Positions 35,051 to 43,698 of a stretch of 64,000 nucleotides of DNA are shown one piece after another. Location: assembly GCF_003383095.1 (NCBI RefSeq), contig NZ_PSYW01000002.1:186001-250000 (forward strand), given 5' to 3'. The notes under the pieces were generated by a model. That model did no database searches and was not told where the DNA came from. It saw nothing but the letters and a program-made list of their open reading frames with translations. Numbering within the stretch: the stretch's first letter is position 1; each line of letters opens with the position of its first letter. The position numbers and the translations under genes are program-made. Origin of the DNA: Haloferax sp. Atlit-12N (GTDB lineage: Archaea > Halobacteriota > Halobacteria > Halobacteriales > Haloferacaceae).

Positions 35051-36112
35051 TCAGACGATTTCGTCGCGGTTCGGAACCTCGTCGCGGCCGAGCAGAATCT
35101 CCTGTCCTTCCACGTCTTCGAGCGCGGCGACCAGTCCGCCGACCTCGACGACGCCCTCCTCGGTCTCGATGTGGAGCGACGCGACCTCCTCCGTGTCCTC
35201 GAAGGCCGTCTCGATGACGCGCCCCTCGACCACGATGGGGTCGCCCGTCTCGATGTCGCGGCCAGAGACGGAGGCGTAGAAGTCGCCTTCTATCTCGCGG
35301 ATGTCCTTGACGGCCCGGCGGATGGAGGCGTAGCGGCGCGGGAACGGCCGGCGCTTGCCGTTGGCGACGATGGTCTCGGCGGTACTCCAGAGGACGGTCC
35401 CGAAGAAGCCGCTCACGAGGAAGCCGAGCGCGGAGCGGTTGAAGATGACGCCGTAGCGGTCGCGGTCGTCGCGGAGGGCGTCCTGCGTCGCGTAGATGGA
35501 GTACTCGCCGTCGGCGACCGCGAGAACGGGCGAGGTGATGCCGCGGCGGGCGCGGGCGATGGTCGCCACGTCGAGGTAGTTGAACTCGTCCGGGTCGGGC
35601 GCGCGGGAGGCGGGCGTCACGAGCAGGTCGATGCTGACGCCGCTGTCGATGGCCGCCGCGAGGTCGTCGCGGAAGCGACGAAGCAGGTCGGGCGTCAAAG
35701 AGAGTACGAGTTCGTACTCGGCGGCCTCGATAATCTCCTCGATGTAGCGGAGGATGGTCGACCGCGACTTGACGAGCGAGACGGCCTCGGTGTCGCGGGC
35801 GGGGGCGGTGTAGCGCGCCTCCAGTTCCTCGATGAGTTCCTCCAGCGAGGTCTTGACGTTCGCGAAGGCGTCGTCGGGGTCGACCGCGACGATTTTCATC
35901 GGGCGCGACTCACGGAGTTCGACGAGGCCGCGGTCCGAGAGGCTCCGGACCGTGTCGTACACCCGCGGCTGGGGGATGCTGGTTCGGTCGGCGATTTCGC
36001 TCGCCGTCAACTGTCCGTGTTCGAGGACGGCCAGATACGCGTCTATCTCGTACTCGCCGAGGTTGAAGCGCTCACCGACTCGCTCCATGGTGAGCCGCAG
36101 TTCGTCAGCCAT
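35051..36112 (-). CDS. trmB: TrmB-family sugar-responsive transcriptional regulator
   Basis: The 353-aa regulator has an N-terminal winged helix (about residues 15-75, [31 protein letters not shown]), a short coiled coil, and a C-terminal sugar-sensing domain beginning [16 protein letters not shown]. Haloarchaeal TrmB controls gluconeogenic and glycolytic genes in response to glucose (family knowledge). It is convergent with the sugar locus and has a TACT-N7-GAGTA element upstream. The ATG at 36110-36112 starts the conserved [13 protein letters not shown] sequence. Confidence 0.93.
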   Translation of the reverse strand: MADELRLTMERVGERFNLGEYEIDAYLAVLEHGQLTASEIADRTSIPQPRVYDTVRSLSDRGLVELRESRPMKIVAVDPDDAFANVKTSLEELIEELEARYTAPARDTEAVSLVKSRSTILRYIEEIIEAAEYELVLSLTPDLLRRFRDDLAAAIDSGVSIDLLVTPASRAPDPDEFNYLDVATIARARRGITSPVLAVADGEYSIYATQDALRDDRDRYGVIFNRSALGFLVSGFFGTVLWSTAETIVANGKRRPFPRRYASIRRAVKDIREIEGDFYASVSGRDIETGDPIVVEGRVIETAFEDTEEVASLHIETEEGVVEVGGLVAALEDVEGQEILLGRDEVPNRDEIV

Positions 36113-36145
36113 AGTCGTGACGTGTACGGCATCACCTAAATCATT

Positions 36146-36161
36146 TACTGAAATCCGAGTA
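36146..36161. promoter_or_regulatory. TrmB-type binding site upstream of trmB
   Basis: TACT-N7-GAGTA (equally TACT-N8-AGTA, a perfect 4-bp inverted repeat) matches the TACT-N7/8-GAGTA consensus reported for Halobacterium TrmB. It lies 34-49 nt upstream of the trmB ATG on the minus strand, suggesting autoregulation. Confidence 0.65.
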
Positions 36162-36245
36162 GCACAAAATTCCGAAAACAAGTGGCACAACCCGTAGCAG
36201 GGCTGCCGTCGAGCGTCGTGGGACGACGGGCGGGCGGCTCGGCGC

Positions 36246-36986
36246 TCACATGTACATCCGGTCCTCGGGGAGGTCCGCCTCGCTGTCGCGGAGTCGCTCG
36301 GCGAGTTCGGCGTAGTACTGCTGGACCTCGGCCGCAAAGGACTCCAGCGGCGAGGAGTCGACGCCGAGGTCGTACACGTCGTTGGCGGCGTCGACGAGGC
36401 GGATAGCCGCCTCCACGTCGGGGACCTGCGCGTGGACGGGCGTGACGTAGACGCCGACGCCGAGGGGCGACCCGATACCGCGCTCGACGAGCGCCGCGTT
36501 GGTGCCATCGAAGAAACCCCGTCCCATCGGTGGGATGTCGCTGTCGGCGAGTCGCGCCTCGCGGTAGTCGTCGGTGGCGATGTAGAACACGCGGTGTTCG
36601 TCGGGGCCGTGGGCCATCGGAATCCCCGAGAGGACGGCCAGTTCCTCGACTTGATTGCGCTCTGTCCACTCGAGGATGGCGTTGCCGAACTGGGTGCCGT
36701 GGACCGCCGGGACGAACAGTTCACCGACGAGGACGGTTACGTCGAGGTCCTCGCGGGAGAACAGTCGGGTGTGGTGTCGGGGGCGACCGTTCTCGAAGGG
36801 GGTCACCGCCGGGAGGCCTTCGACGGTGAGGTGGCCGGTCTGTTCGAGGCCCAGGTGGTCGACGATGAAGTCGACGGCCGTGAGGCCGGCGAGTCCGAAC
36901 GACGAAAAGCCGCAGAGGAGCGCTCGGCTGGGCGGCGTCTCGTGGGTGATGCGGAAGTCGGGGTGGGCGCTCGTCGCGTTGACCAT
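36246..36986 (-). CDS. Proteasome assembly chaperone family (PAC2) protein
   Basis: The 246-aa protein belongs to the PAC2/DUF75 family, related to eukaryotic proteasome assembly chaperones and to archaeal PbaA-type proteins. Family-like segments are [19 protein letters not shown] near the N-terminus and [12 protein letters not shown] further on. The C-terminus RMYM is short and hydrophobic-Tyr-X-like (Met-Tyr-Met, an HbYX fit), which could dock into the 20S proteasome alpha ring. The ATG at 36984-36986 is preferred; eight upstream codons in frame look non-coding. It lies upstream of trmB. Confidence 0.82.
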   Translation of the reverse strand: MVNATSAHPDFRITHETPPSRALLCGFSSFGLAGLTAVDFIVDHLGLEQTGHLTVEGLPAVTPFENGRPRHHTRLFSREDLDVTVLVGELFVPAVHGTQFGNAILEWTERNQVEELAVLSGIPMAHGPDEHRVFYIATDDYREARLADSDIPPMGRGFFDGTNAALVERGIGSPLGVGVYVTPVHAQVPDVEAAIRLVDAANDVYDLGVDSSPLESFAAEVQQYYAELAERLRDSEADLPEDRMYM

Positions 36987-37079
36987 GCAGATACTGCGAC
37001 GCCCCGACACTTAGCCGTTCACCGCGACCGAACCCTCGGAGTAACAACCCTTTTTTCGCCGCTCTTCGTTGCGGTTTCC

Positions 37080-38219
37080 ATGCACGGAGTCGAGGGGGTT
37101 GCCGACGCGTCGGGCGCGGTCGGCGGGGCACTGACGGCGGGGAGCCACGCTGCGGTCGCCCCGCTCCAATCGACGGCGGTCGAACCGCCGGCGTTCGTGC
37201 CGGAGTACCTCCTGTTTCCGGGGTGGCGCATCGCCGTCGCCCTCGTCGTCGTCGCCCTGTCGGTCGCGCTGTCGAAGTACGCTGTCCGGCTGCTCGGTCG
37301 GCCGGTCGCCCGGCAGTTCCGCCGCCAGAGCGTCGCCCAGACCATCCTGCGAATCGTTCGTCTCGCCATCGTCCTCGTCGGTGTCGGCGTCGGGGCGAAC
37401 GTCCTCGGCCTCGAACTCGGCGACATCGTCCTCTCGGTGACGGTGTTCTCGGCGGTGCTCGGTATCGTTCTCGCGCCCATCGTCGGGAGCATCATCAACG
37501 GGGTGTTCGTCCTCTCGGACCAGCCGTTCGAAATCGGCGACATGATAGAACTCGACGACGGCACGAAGGGCTTCATCGACGAGATAACCCTGAGCTACAC
37601 GAAGATATTCACCCTCGACAACACCTTTCTCGTGATGTCGAACTCGAACATCCGCGACCGCGACGTCATCAACTACTCCGCAGAGGACGAGCGGACTCGC
37701 CTGTCGCTCGACGTGCTCGTCACCTACGAGTCCGACATCGACGCCGCCCGCGACCTCGTCGAGCGCGCCGCCCGCGACTGCGACGCGGTGGTCGAAGGCG
37801 GGCCGGACATCCGCATCGGAAGCGCCCGCTACCCGGCGAAGCCGACCGCCTACATCAACTCCTACGCCGACAACGGCGTCCTCCTGCGCCTCCGCTACTG
37901 GGCGCTGAAGCCGTACAAAATCGGCCGCATTCAGTCGGAGGTCCAGACGCGCCTCTGGACGCTCGTCGAGGAGTCCGAGGCCACCGTCGAGTTCGCCTAC
38001 CCGCACACACACCTCGTCTTCGACGAGACCAGCGGGAGCCTGCACGTCACCAACAACGAGGCCGCAAACCGGCGTCACGCCACCGCGTCGCCGGCACCGG
38101 GAGCGCCCACCCATCCGGTCTCTGACGGCGAGGGTGCCGACGCCCCGCAAGCCCCAACTGACGCGACTGACGCCCCGGAGCCGACGGACGCCGAGTCGAC
38201 GGACACCGCCGACGACTGA
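37080..38219 (+). CDS. mscS: MscS-family mechanosensitive ion channel
   Basis: The 379-aa channel opens under membrane tension to release osmolytes. It has about three transmembrane helices; the last is a Gly/Ala-rich pore helix (near residues 115-145, FSAVLGIVLAPIVGSIINGV). The cytoplasmic beta domain follows with FEIGDMIELDDGTKGFIDEITLSYTKI. The C-terminal 60 residues are an acidic Ala/Pro/Thr-rich tail (DAPQAPTDATDAPEPTD) likely to be disordered. The ATG at 37080 is chosen because upstream in-frame sequence lies antisense to the PAC2 gene. Confidence 0.92.
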   Translation: MHGVEGVADASGAVGGALTAGSHAAVAPLQSTAVEPPAFVPEYLLFPGWRIAVALVVVALSVALSKYAVRLLGRPVARQFRRQSVAQTILRIVRLAIVLVGVGVGANVLGLELGDIVLSVTVFSAVLGIVLAPIVGSIINGVFVLSDQPFEIGDMIELDDGTKGFIDEITLSYTKIFTLDNTFLVMSNSNIRDRDVINYSAEDERTRLSLDVLVTYESDIDAARDLVERAARDCDAVVEGGPDIRIGSARYPAKPTAYINSYADNGVLLRLRYWALKPYKIGRIQSEVQTRLWTLVEESEATVEFAYPHTHLVFDETSGSLHVTNNEAANRRHATASPAPGAPTHPVSDGEGADAPQAPTDATDAPEPTDAESTDTADD

Positions 38220-38311
38220 CGAGGAACGGCGAACACAGTCGGAACTGGGAACTGTATCGAAACTGGGAAAACGGGAAACTGAATCCGAATCCGAACCCGA
38301 GAGTCGCCGGC

Positions 38312-38719
38312 TCAGTCGTCCGCGCGGACGGTGATGACCGTGCAGTCGAGCTTTTCGCGGAGGAACACGTCGATATCGGGGTCGTCGAGGAACCGCCGGA
38401 GCATCCGCCGCCAGCGGCTCGCCTGTTTCGACCCGATGACGACGATGTCGGCCTCCTCGGCGGCGACCTCTTCGAGAATCGTCTCCTCGACGAGGAAGCC
38501 TCGGCGGACCACGTAGCGCGCGCGGACGAGCGGCCCGAACTCGGCTTCGACCGCCCGCTTGAGTTCGGTCCGCGTCACGCCGCGGTTCGACTGGTAGAGG
38601 TCGACGTGGAGGACCGTCAACTCGGCGTCGCGCTCTCGCGCGACGCGGACGGCCTCTTCGAGCGTCGCCCGGGAGTGTTTCGAGAGGGGGTACCGAACCG
38701 GGACCACGACCCGTGTCAT
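38312..38719 (-). CDS. Universal stress protein (UspA family)
   Basis: The 135-aa Rossmann-like USP fold starts MTRVVVPVRYPLSKHS and contains ELTVLHVD and IVVIGSKQ strands. The usual ATP-binding G-2X-G-9X-G-S/T signature is not intact, since GSKQASRWRRML lacks the second Gly, so it may not bind ATP. It is convergent with mscS. The partner process is unknown. Confidence 0.88.
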   Translation of the reverse strand: MTRVVVPVRYPLSKHSRATLEEAVRVARERDAELTVLHVDLYQSNRGVTRTELKRAVEAEFGPLVRARYVVRRGFLVEETILEEVAAEEADIVVIGSKQASRWRRMLRRFLDDPDIDVFLREKLDCTVITVRADD

Positions 38720-38811
38720 ACTCCGAAACCACTCGCCGGGCGTGCGTGAACCTTTCCCTCTCGGTCGGCTTGGCCGACGGACGCGCGCCCGGTTCGGCCC
38801 TCCGACCGCGC

Positions 38812-40191
38812 TCAGTCGTCGGCGCGGGTGGCCGACCGGCGCTCGATGCGCCCTTCGACCGCGGCGTCGAAGCCGACCTCGCGGGCATAGCGCGCCAGCG
38901 CGTCGTGTTGAATCTCGAACTCGCCGACGCGGTGGGCCTGCGTGATGGCCGGGAACTCTTGCGTGCTGTGGAGCAGGTAGTCGCTCGTGGCGACGGTGTA
39001 GCGCGCCTCGGGGTCGATTGGCTCGCCGCCGACGAACGCCTCGATGACCTCGTCGCGGTCGTCGTCCCAGACGATGCGCGCGCCGCTGACGTGGGCGTGC
39101 CACCAGTCCGGTTCCCCGAAGCCCATCTCGGCCCCGCGGGCGGCCCCGAACGCCGCCAGTAGCTCCGTGCCAGTCACCTCGGCGACGACGAGGTGCTCCT
39201 CGAAGGGGACGAGACTCACGAGGTCGGCGTGGGTCACGTCGGGGCCGACGGGCGGGCCGGAGCGGATGCCGCCGCTGTTCTGCAGCCCCACGTCCGCGCC
39301 GGTCGCCCAGCGGTAGGCGTCGGCGATGGCGTTGCCGACGCGGCACTCGCCGGCCGCGACGGTCTCCTCGGCGCGGTCCATCGGGCGGTCGATTCGACAG
39401 AGCACCTCGTCGAGACCGGCGGCGTCGACCCGACCCGCCAGCGCCACGACCAGCCCCTCGTCGGCCCGGTACTCGGCGGTCCGGTGGCGGACCGTCTCGA
39501 TTCGGTCGGCGGCGACGCGGACCTCCCAGACGACGTGGCCGTTCGCGCCGGGGCGGACGATTGGCACGCCGTCGACCACGTCGTCGCGCTCGGCGTGGAC
39601 GTGGCCGCCGAGGACGAGGTCCACGTCGCACCGGGCGACGAGTTCGTCGTCGCCGCTGCCGAGGTGTGAGAGCGCGACGACGAGGTCCGCACCGTCGGCT
39701 CTGAGCGCGTCGGCCGCGGCCGACGCGGCCGGGTAGGGGTCCGAGAAGTCGAGGTCGGCCGCTTCCGGATTGATGGTGCCGGTCGCGGGGTCGGTGACGC
39801 CGAAGAAGCCGAGGGTCAGCCCGTCCACCTCGCGGGTCGTCCGTGGGACGCTCCCCTCGGCGGCGGCGAACCGGCCGCCGTCCTCACCGTGCACGTTGCT
39901 CGTGACCCACGTCGGTCCGCTCGCGGCGACGAGTTCGCGGGTCCGGCTCGGCCCGTAGTCGAAGTCGTGGTTGCCGAACGTTTCGAGGTCGGCGTCCACG
40001 GCGTCGTAGAAGTCGAGCGCCTGTCCGCCGCGCTCGACGAGCGAAAGGACGCCCGGCGCGGTGTTGTCGCCGGTGCCGACCACGAGCGTGTCGTCGCCGT
40101 CGAGGGCGCGGACACAGCCCGCGAGGCGGCCGGCGCGCTCGGTGTCGTCGAAGACGTTCTCGATGTCGGAGTAGTGGAGGAGCCGAGGCAT
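38812..40191 (-). CDS. 5'-nucleotidase/2',3'-cyclic phosphodiesterase-like metallophosphoesterase
   Basis: The 459-aa protein has two domains. The N-terminal calcineurin-like domain has LHYSDIEN (a variant of the HxNDxHG motif), GTGDN, FGNHDFDYG and GGHVHAE. The C-terminal 5'-nucleotidase domain carries NSGGIRSG. No signal peptide is present, so unlike UshA it is probably cytoplasmic. Likely substrates are nucleoside monophosphates or cyclic nucleotides. It shares the minus strand with usp and dodecin but with gaps of about 90-120 nt. Confidence 0.9.
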   Translation of the reverse strand: MPRLLHYSDIENVFDDTERAGRLAGCVRALDGDDTLVVGTGDNTAPGVLSLVERGGQALDFYDAVDADLETFGNHDFDYGPSRTRELVAASGPTWVTSNVHGEDGGRFAAAEGSVPRTTREVDGLTLGFFGVTDPATGTINPEAADLDFSDPYPAASAAADALRADGADLVVALSHLGSGDDELVARCDVDLVLGGHVHAERDDVVDGVPIVRPGANGHVVWEVRVAADRIETVRHRTAEYRADEGLVVALAGRVDAAGLDEVLCRIDRPMDRAEETVAAGECRVGNAIADAYRWATGADVGLQNSGGIRSGPPVGPDVTHADLVSLVPFEEHLVVAEVTGTELLAAFGAARGAEMGFGEPDWWHAHVSGARIVWDDDRDEVIEAFVGGEPIDPEARYTVATSDYLLHSTQEFPAITQAHRVGEFEIQHDALARYAREVGFDAAVEGRIERRSATRADD

Positions 40192-40309
40192 TCGCTTCTC
40201 GAATGTGGCGGTGCGGGCGGATAAGAAGCCGTCGGGACGGCCCGCGGGCGGGCGAGACGGCGCGGAAGCGGCGCGGCCGTCATCGCCTCGACGCGGGTGA
40301 GCGTCGTCT

Positions 40310-40522
40310 CTACTCGCCGTCTTGCCCTTCGAGTTCGAACGCGACTTCGACCTCGGCTTGGTACTCCCGGGTCTCGACGGACGCGAGTTCGACGCCGAGT
40401 TCCTTTACCTCGACCCAGTGGACGCCCGCGAGCGTCTCCTCGGCGCGGTTAATCGCGTCGTCGACGGCGGCGTCGAAACTCTCTGCACTCCGACCGACAA
40501 GGGTGATTTTCTTGAACACCAT
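40310..40522 (-). CDS. Dodecin flavin-binding protein
   Basis: Dodecins form hollow dodecamers that store or buffer flavins. The 70-aa protein shows the family layout: [28 protein letters not shown] (one strand, one helix), then [14 protein letters not shown] with the flavin-stacking Trp, and a final acidic strand. In haloarchaea they bind riboflavin and lumichrome (family knowledge). Confidence 0.93.
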   Translation of the reverse strand: MVFKKITLVGRSAESFDAAVDDAINRAEETLAGVHWVEVKELGVELASVETREYQAEVEVAFELEGQDGE

Positions 40523-40641
40523 CTCGTCGGACCCTTCGTCTTACTATCACAAATAATCGTCCCCGACTCGTCGGCGGGACGGGTGGAGAAAAGGAGGTGA
40601 ACGGGGCGGACGGAGCGACCCGCGGCGCGTCGTCGCGGGAC

Positions 40642-41451
40642 TCACTCGTCGGGACGGTACGAACGGGCGGTCTCGGCGCGCGCCGCGACGAGCCGCCGGC
40701 CCCACGCCACGGCCGATGGTTCGTAGCTCACGACCAGCGCCTCCGGGCCGCCCATGTGGTCGTAGACGACGACCGTGACCGAAGCCGTCGTCGGTCGGTC
40801 CATGACCACGACGCCGAACCCCGGTTCGTCTTCGACGGCGGACACGCGGACGCCGGCGTCGACGATGGCGTCGAGGCCGTCGGGGTAGCGCTTCGAGAGC
40901 CAGTCGAGGGACTCCGCCGAGAGGACGAGCGTGGCGCTGTCGCCGAGCCGCGCGAGCTGTTCGCGCGCTTCGGACCAGATGCTGAACAGGAACGGGCCGT
41001 TGAATCCGGTGAGCGCCGTCACCTCGCTGATATCGAAATCGAGCGGGGCTCGCTGTTCTATCTCCGAAAGGTTGCTGGTGCAGACGACCGCGTCGCGGAA
41101 CAGCGAGGGCGGCGGACTGACCGACTCGGGAAGGCGGTCGAGTATCGGCACCGCGTCGAGCACGTTCGCCATCGACCGGAGCGCCTCGTCGTGTGTCTCC
41201 AAGGCGACGCGACCCGCGCTCGTGGCGACGAAGCCGTCGTTCGACCGCTCGACGAGTCCGAGCCCGACGAGGCGCTCGACGCCGCGGTCGACGGTGGACC
41301 GAGAGACCGAGAGCGCGCGGACGAGGTCGGCCTTCGAAAGCGGCTCCGACGAGAGCGCCTGGAGGAGTCGACGGCGGCGGCCGACCGCCTCGAACGCGTC
41401 GGCCGCGTCTCCGCCCTCGTCTTCGTCCTCGTCACCAATCCAACTCGACAT
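40642..41451 (-). CDS. Winged-helix transcriptional regulator (FilR1-like)
   Basis: The 269-aa regulator has an N-terminal winged helix (about residues 22-75, LQALSSEPLSKADLVRALSVSRSTVDRGVERLVGLGLVER). A roughly 170-residue effector-like domain follows and resembles the FilR1/DUF1724 type. The ligand is unknown. Start at the ATG 41449-41451 (MSSWIGDEDEDEG), with a TATACATTTG element about 30 nt upstream. It is adjacent to two same-strand membrane-protein genes and may control them. Confidence 0.82.
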   Translation of the reverse strand: MSSWIGDEDEDEGGDAADAFEAVGRRRRLLQALSSEPLSKADLVRALSVSRSTVDRGVERLVGLGLVERSNDGFVATSAGRVALETHDEALRSMANVLDAVPILDRLPESVSPPPSLFRDAVVCTSNLSEIEQRAPLDFDISEVTALTGFNGPFLFSIWSEAREQLARLGDSATLVLSAESLDWLSKRYPDGLDAIVDAGVRVSAVEDEPGFGVVVMDRPTTASVTVVVYDHMGGPEALVVSYEPSAVAWGRRLVAARAETARSYRPDE

Positions 41452-41552
41452 CGGTATGAACGTCTCAGTCCGTGTACAAATGTATATCGGGAATCGCCAG
41501 AATTCGCCCGTTGTCGGGGAATTCGGGTGCGCTGGTCGGCGGCAGGGTGTTG

Positions 41553-42212
41553 TCAGCGAGTTGTCCCTTCGAGCCGTTTCTGCAACGCGCCGACCACGTC
41601 GGAAAGGTGTGCAGTCCCCCAGATAGCGACGATGACTCCACCGACGGCGTCGAACACGAGGTCGAGGAGCGTGTCGTCGAGGCCATACTGCGTCAGCACC
41701 GACGTGGTGCCGGCGAGCGAGGCAACCCCGGAGATGGCGAACTCGATGACCTCCCAGAGGACGCCGAACGCGAGGACGAAAAGCAGGATGAAGACGAACA
41801 TGAACCGCGGCGGCAGGTAGATATCCGCCGAGTGCTCGTCGACCGCGCGGACGGTCGCGTAGCCGGCGGCCGCGACGACCGACGACGACAGCGCGTGCGT
41901 GAGGTGGTCCCACCACCAGACGCCCGCGTAGAAGCTGGTCTCCGAACCGGGGAAACCAACCGTGCCGACCGCGTGGAGGAACGCCGCCGAGGATATCCAG
42001 AGCGTCAGCCCGGCGTCCATCGGGATGCGGTAGTCGCGTTCGAGTAGCGCCGGGAGGTAGGTCACCCCGAGGCCGACGAGCGCGTTGACGACGATGCCGA
42101 GGTTCCCGCGGTCGAGACCGATGAAGACGAGCCCGACGAGGACGACTTGCATCGCCCGCGAGAGCTGGCGCTGGCGTCGCGCGTCGATGTGGAGGTGCGA
42201 GCGAATCCTCAC
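41553..42212 (-). CDS. Multi-pass membrane protein (DUF2238-like)
   Basis: The 219-residue protein has about five transmembrane helices. A conserved-looking WWWDHLTHALSS motif (near residues 100-110) and ALWEVIEF-type segment (VLWEVIEFAI) fit DUF2238/YjdF-type proteins of unknown function. Asp-His and His residues in the motif could bind a metal. Its start overlaps the stop of the upstream membrane-protein gene by 4 nt, so the two are co-translated. Confidence 0.8.
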   Translation of the reverse strand: MRIRSHLHIDARRQRQLSRAMQVVLVGLVFIGLDRGNLGIVVNALVGLGVTYLPALLERDYRIPMDAGLTLWISSAAFLHAVGTVGFPGSETSFYAGVWWWDHLTHALSSSVVAAAGYATVRAVDEHSADIYLPPRFMFVFILLFVLAFGVLWEVIEFAISGVASLAGTTSVLTQYGLDDTLLDLVFDAVGGVIVAIWGTAHLSDVVGALQKRLEGTTR

Positions 42213-42922
42213 GACGACTCACCTCCCTCCGACGCGGAGTAGTCGTCCGCCTCCCCCGGATTCACGTCCTCGGCGACATCCGCCACCTCCTCGGGGAGCC
42301 GCTCGCGCGAGCCTGCTCGGCGGCGGAAGTAGTACTCGAACAGCAACCCGGCCCCGAGTCCGGCGACGGTGGCGGCGACGAAGTCCCACATCAGTCCGGT
42401 CTCGATAACCTCGTCGGGGCGGCCGTTCAACAGCAGGCGCGTCCCGAGATAGAGGTCCGAGAGCCACTGGACGACCGCCCAGACGCCGGCGGCGGCCATC
42501 GTGGCGATGACGACGAAGAAGACGGCGAACGAGTGGTTCATCCGGACCGGCGTGAACACGTCGAGTTCGACGGCGACGATGAGCGCGATGGCGGCCACCG
42601 CGAGGTAGGTCGAGACGCGCCCCGTGAACGTCACACCGCCGATGGTCTGTCCCCGAACGAGGACGCGGGCGACGAGCGGGAACGAGGCGAGCGCGACGAC
42701 CTCCCACGGGAGCATCGCTCGCGGTTCGCGGAAGGCGACCGCCGGGACGACGGTGACCGCGGCGACGACGGCCGCGAACCCGCCCCAGACGAGGTCGCCG
42801 CCGGTGACGACGCTCCCGACGGCGACCGCGACGAGGAACCCCACGAACAGCCACGCAAGTACCGCGTTGAGCCGTCTACTCCGGACGAATTGCGCCAGCT
42901 CAGTCTGTGCGGCCTGCGACAT
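42209..42922 (-). CDS. Multi-pass membrane protein, partner of the DUF2238-like gene
   Basis: The 237-residue protein has about six transmembrane helices and a charged tail of about 45 residues (RRRAGSRERLPEEVADVAEDVNPGEADDYS). It shows weak likeness to its downstream neighbour in the Trp-Asp/Leu-rich helix (LMWDFVAATVAGLGAGLL), and the pair may form a hetero-oligomer. No enzyme motif was recognised. It is coupled to 41553-42212 by an ATGA overlap. Confidence 0.78.
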   Translation of the reverse strand: MSQAAQTELAQFVRSRRLNAVLAWLFVGFLVAVAVGSVVTGGDLVWGGFAAVVAAVTVVPAVAFREPRAMLPWEVVALASFPLVARVLVRGQTIGGVTFTGRVSTYLAVAAIALIVAVELDVFTPVRMNHSFAVFFVVIATMAAAGVWAVVQWLSDLYLGTRLLLNGRPDEVIETGLMWDFVAATVAGLGAGLLFEYYFRRRAGSRERLPEEVADVAEDVNPGEADDYSASEGGESS

Positions 42923-42978
42923 GCTCGTCCGTTAGCGACGGGCTGAGAAAACGTTTGGGCGAAGACGCCCCGTTTCGA

Positions 42979-43323
42979 TTACGTGTTCGTTCCGTGAACG
43001 ACCTCGTAGTCGTTCCCACCACCGTTTGACACGCCGATGATTGCCCACTCGTATGGAAGGTCGATACCGCGAAGCCGCTCTCGAAGCGCGCTGATGTGGT
43101 CGTCCCACGTCACGAAGCAGCGGAACCGATACGGTGTCTCGGTTCCGCCGTCTGCGAGCACCGGACGGCATTCGGTCGCTTCGCGCGAACTCAGTGCGGT
43201 CACGTGGACCGTACGCCACTTGCGTTCGGCCAGCATATCGGGTCCGTCGCCCGAGACGGAGTAGCCGAGCCGGCCGAATATCGACCGAGCCTCCTGAACA
43301 GGAGGCATCGAAGCCTGGGCCAT
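42979..43323 (-). CDS. Haloarchaeal conserved protein, unknown function
   Basis: The 114-aa protein is soluble, with alternating strands: KWRTVHVTALS, YRFRCFVTWDDHISALRERL and YEWAIIGVSNGGGNDYEVVH. I do not recognise a characterised family; the composition suggests a small alpha/beta fold. A 13-bp palindrome lies 42-54 nt upstream, beyond a TTTATC TATA-like element (43351-43356), so the gene is probably regulated. Confidence 0.72.
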   Translation of the reverse strand: MAQASMPPVQEARSIFGRLGYSVSGDGPDMLAERKWRTVHVTALSSREATECRPVLADGGTETPYRFRCFVTWDDHISALRERLRGIDLPYEWAIIGVSNGGGNDYEVVHGTNT

Positions 43324-43364
43324 GCACGTCTACGTACACTCGCACCCCTGATAAAGATTGCCAC

Positions 43365-43377
43365 GGTATGACATACC
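43365..43377. promoter_or_regulatory. Palindrome GGTATG-A-CATACC upstream of an unknown gene
   Basis: A perfect 6-bp inverted repeat around one base, upstream of the TATA-like element of the 42979-43323 gene (minus strand). The placement suits an activator. The binding protein is unknown. Confidence 0.45.
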
Positions 43378-43410
43378 AATAGTTGACGAACGGCCGCGCT
43401 GGGCGCTCGA

Positions 43411-43659
43411 CTACTCGTGAGCGGCGTCCCACTCCTCGGGCTTTCTGACGTTTCCACAGTTGTTGCACTCGATGCGGGCCATCGTGTCCATCGCGGTGTC
43501 GAACGAGTCGCAGTTACCGCAGAGGTAGCCCCAGCGGTTCTCGGCGTCCTCGGTCGAGTACACCACGTAGAACGGCCCCTTCGAGCCTCGCTCTGGCTCG
43601 TCGGTAGCGACGAAGACGGTCTTGCCGCTCGATACGGTCTGGGTCTGGAGTTCGGCCAT
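43411..43659 (-). CDS. Small zinc-binding protein (DUF5816-like)
   Basis: The 82-aa protein has CGNC (residues 47-50) and CNNC (residues 65-68), a four-Cys zinc ribbon. The adjacent YLCGNCDSFDTAMDTMARIECNNCGNVRKPEEWDAAHE segment is strongly family-like for haloarchaeal DUF5816. The function is unknown; nucleic-acid or protein binding is possible. It is next to iscA but with a 39-nt gap. Confidence 0.83.
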   Translation of the reverse strand: MAELQTQTVSSGKTVFVATDEPERGSKGPFYVVYSTEDAENRWGYLCGNCDSFDTAMDTMARIECNNCGNVRKPEEWDAAHE

Positions 43660-43698
43660 GCCACCGATTGGCGCGGGGGTGGCTTAAGAAATTGGTCC

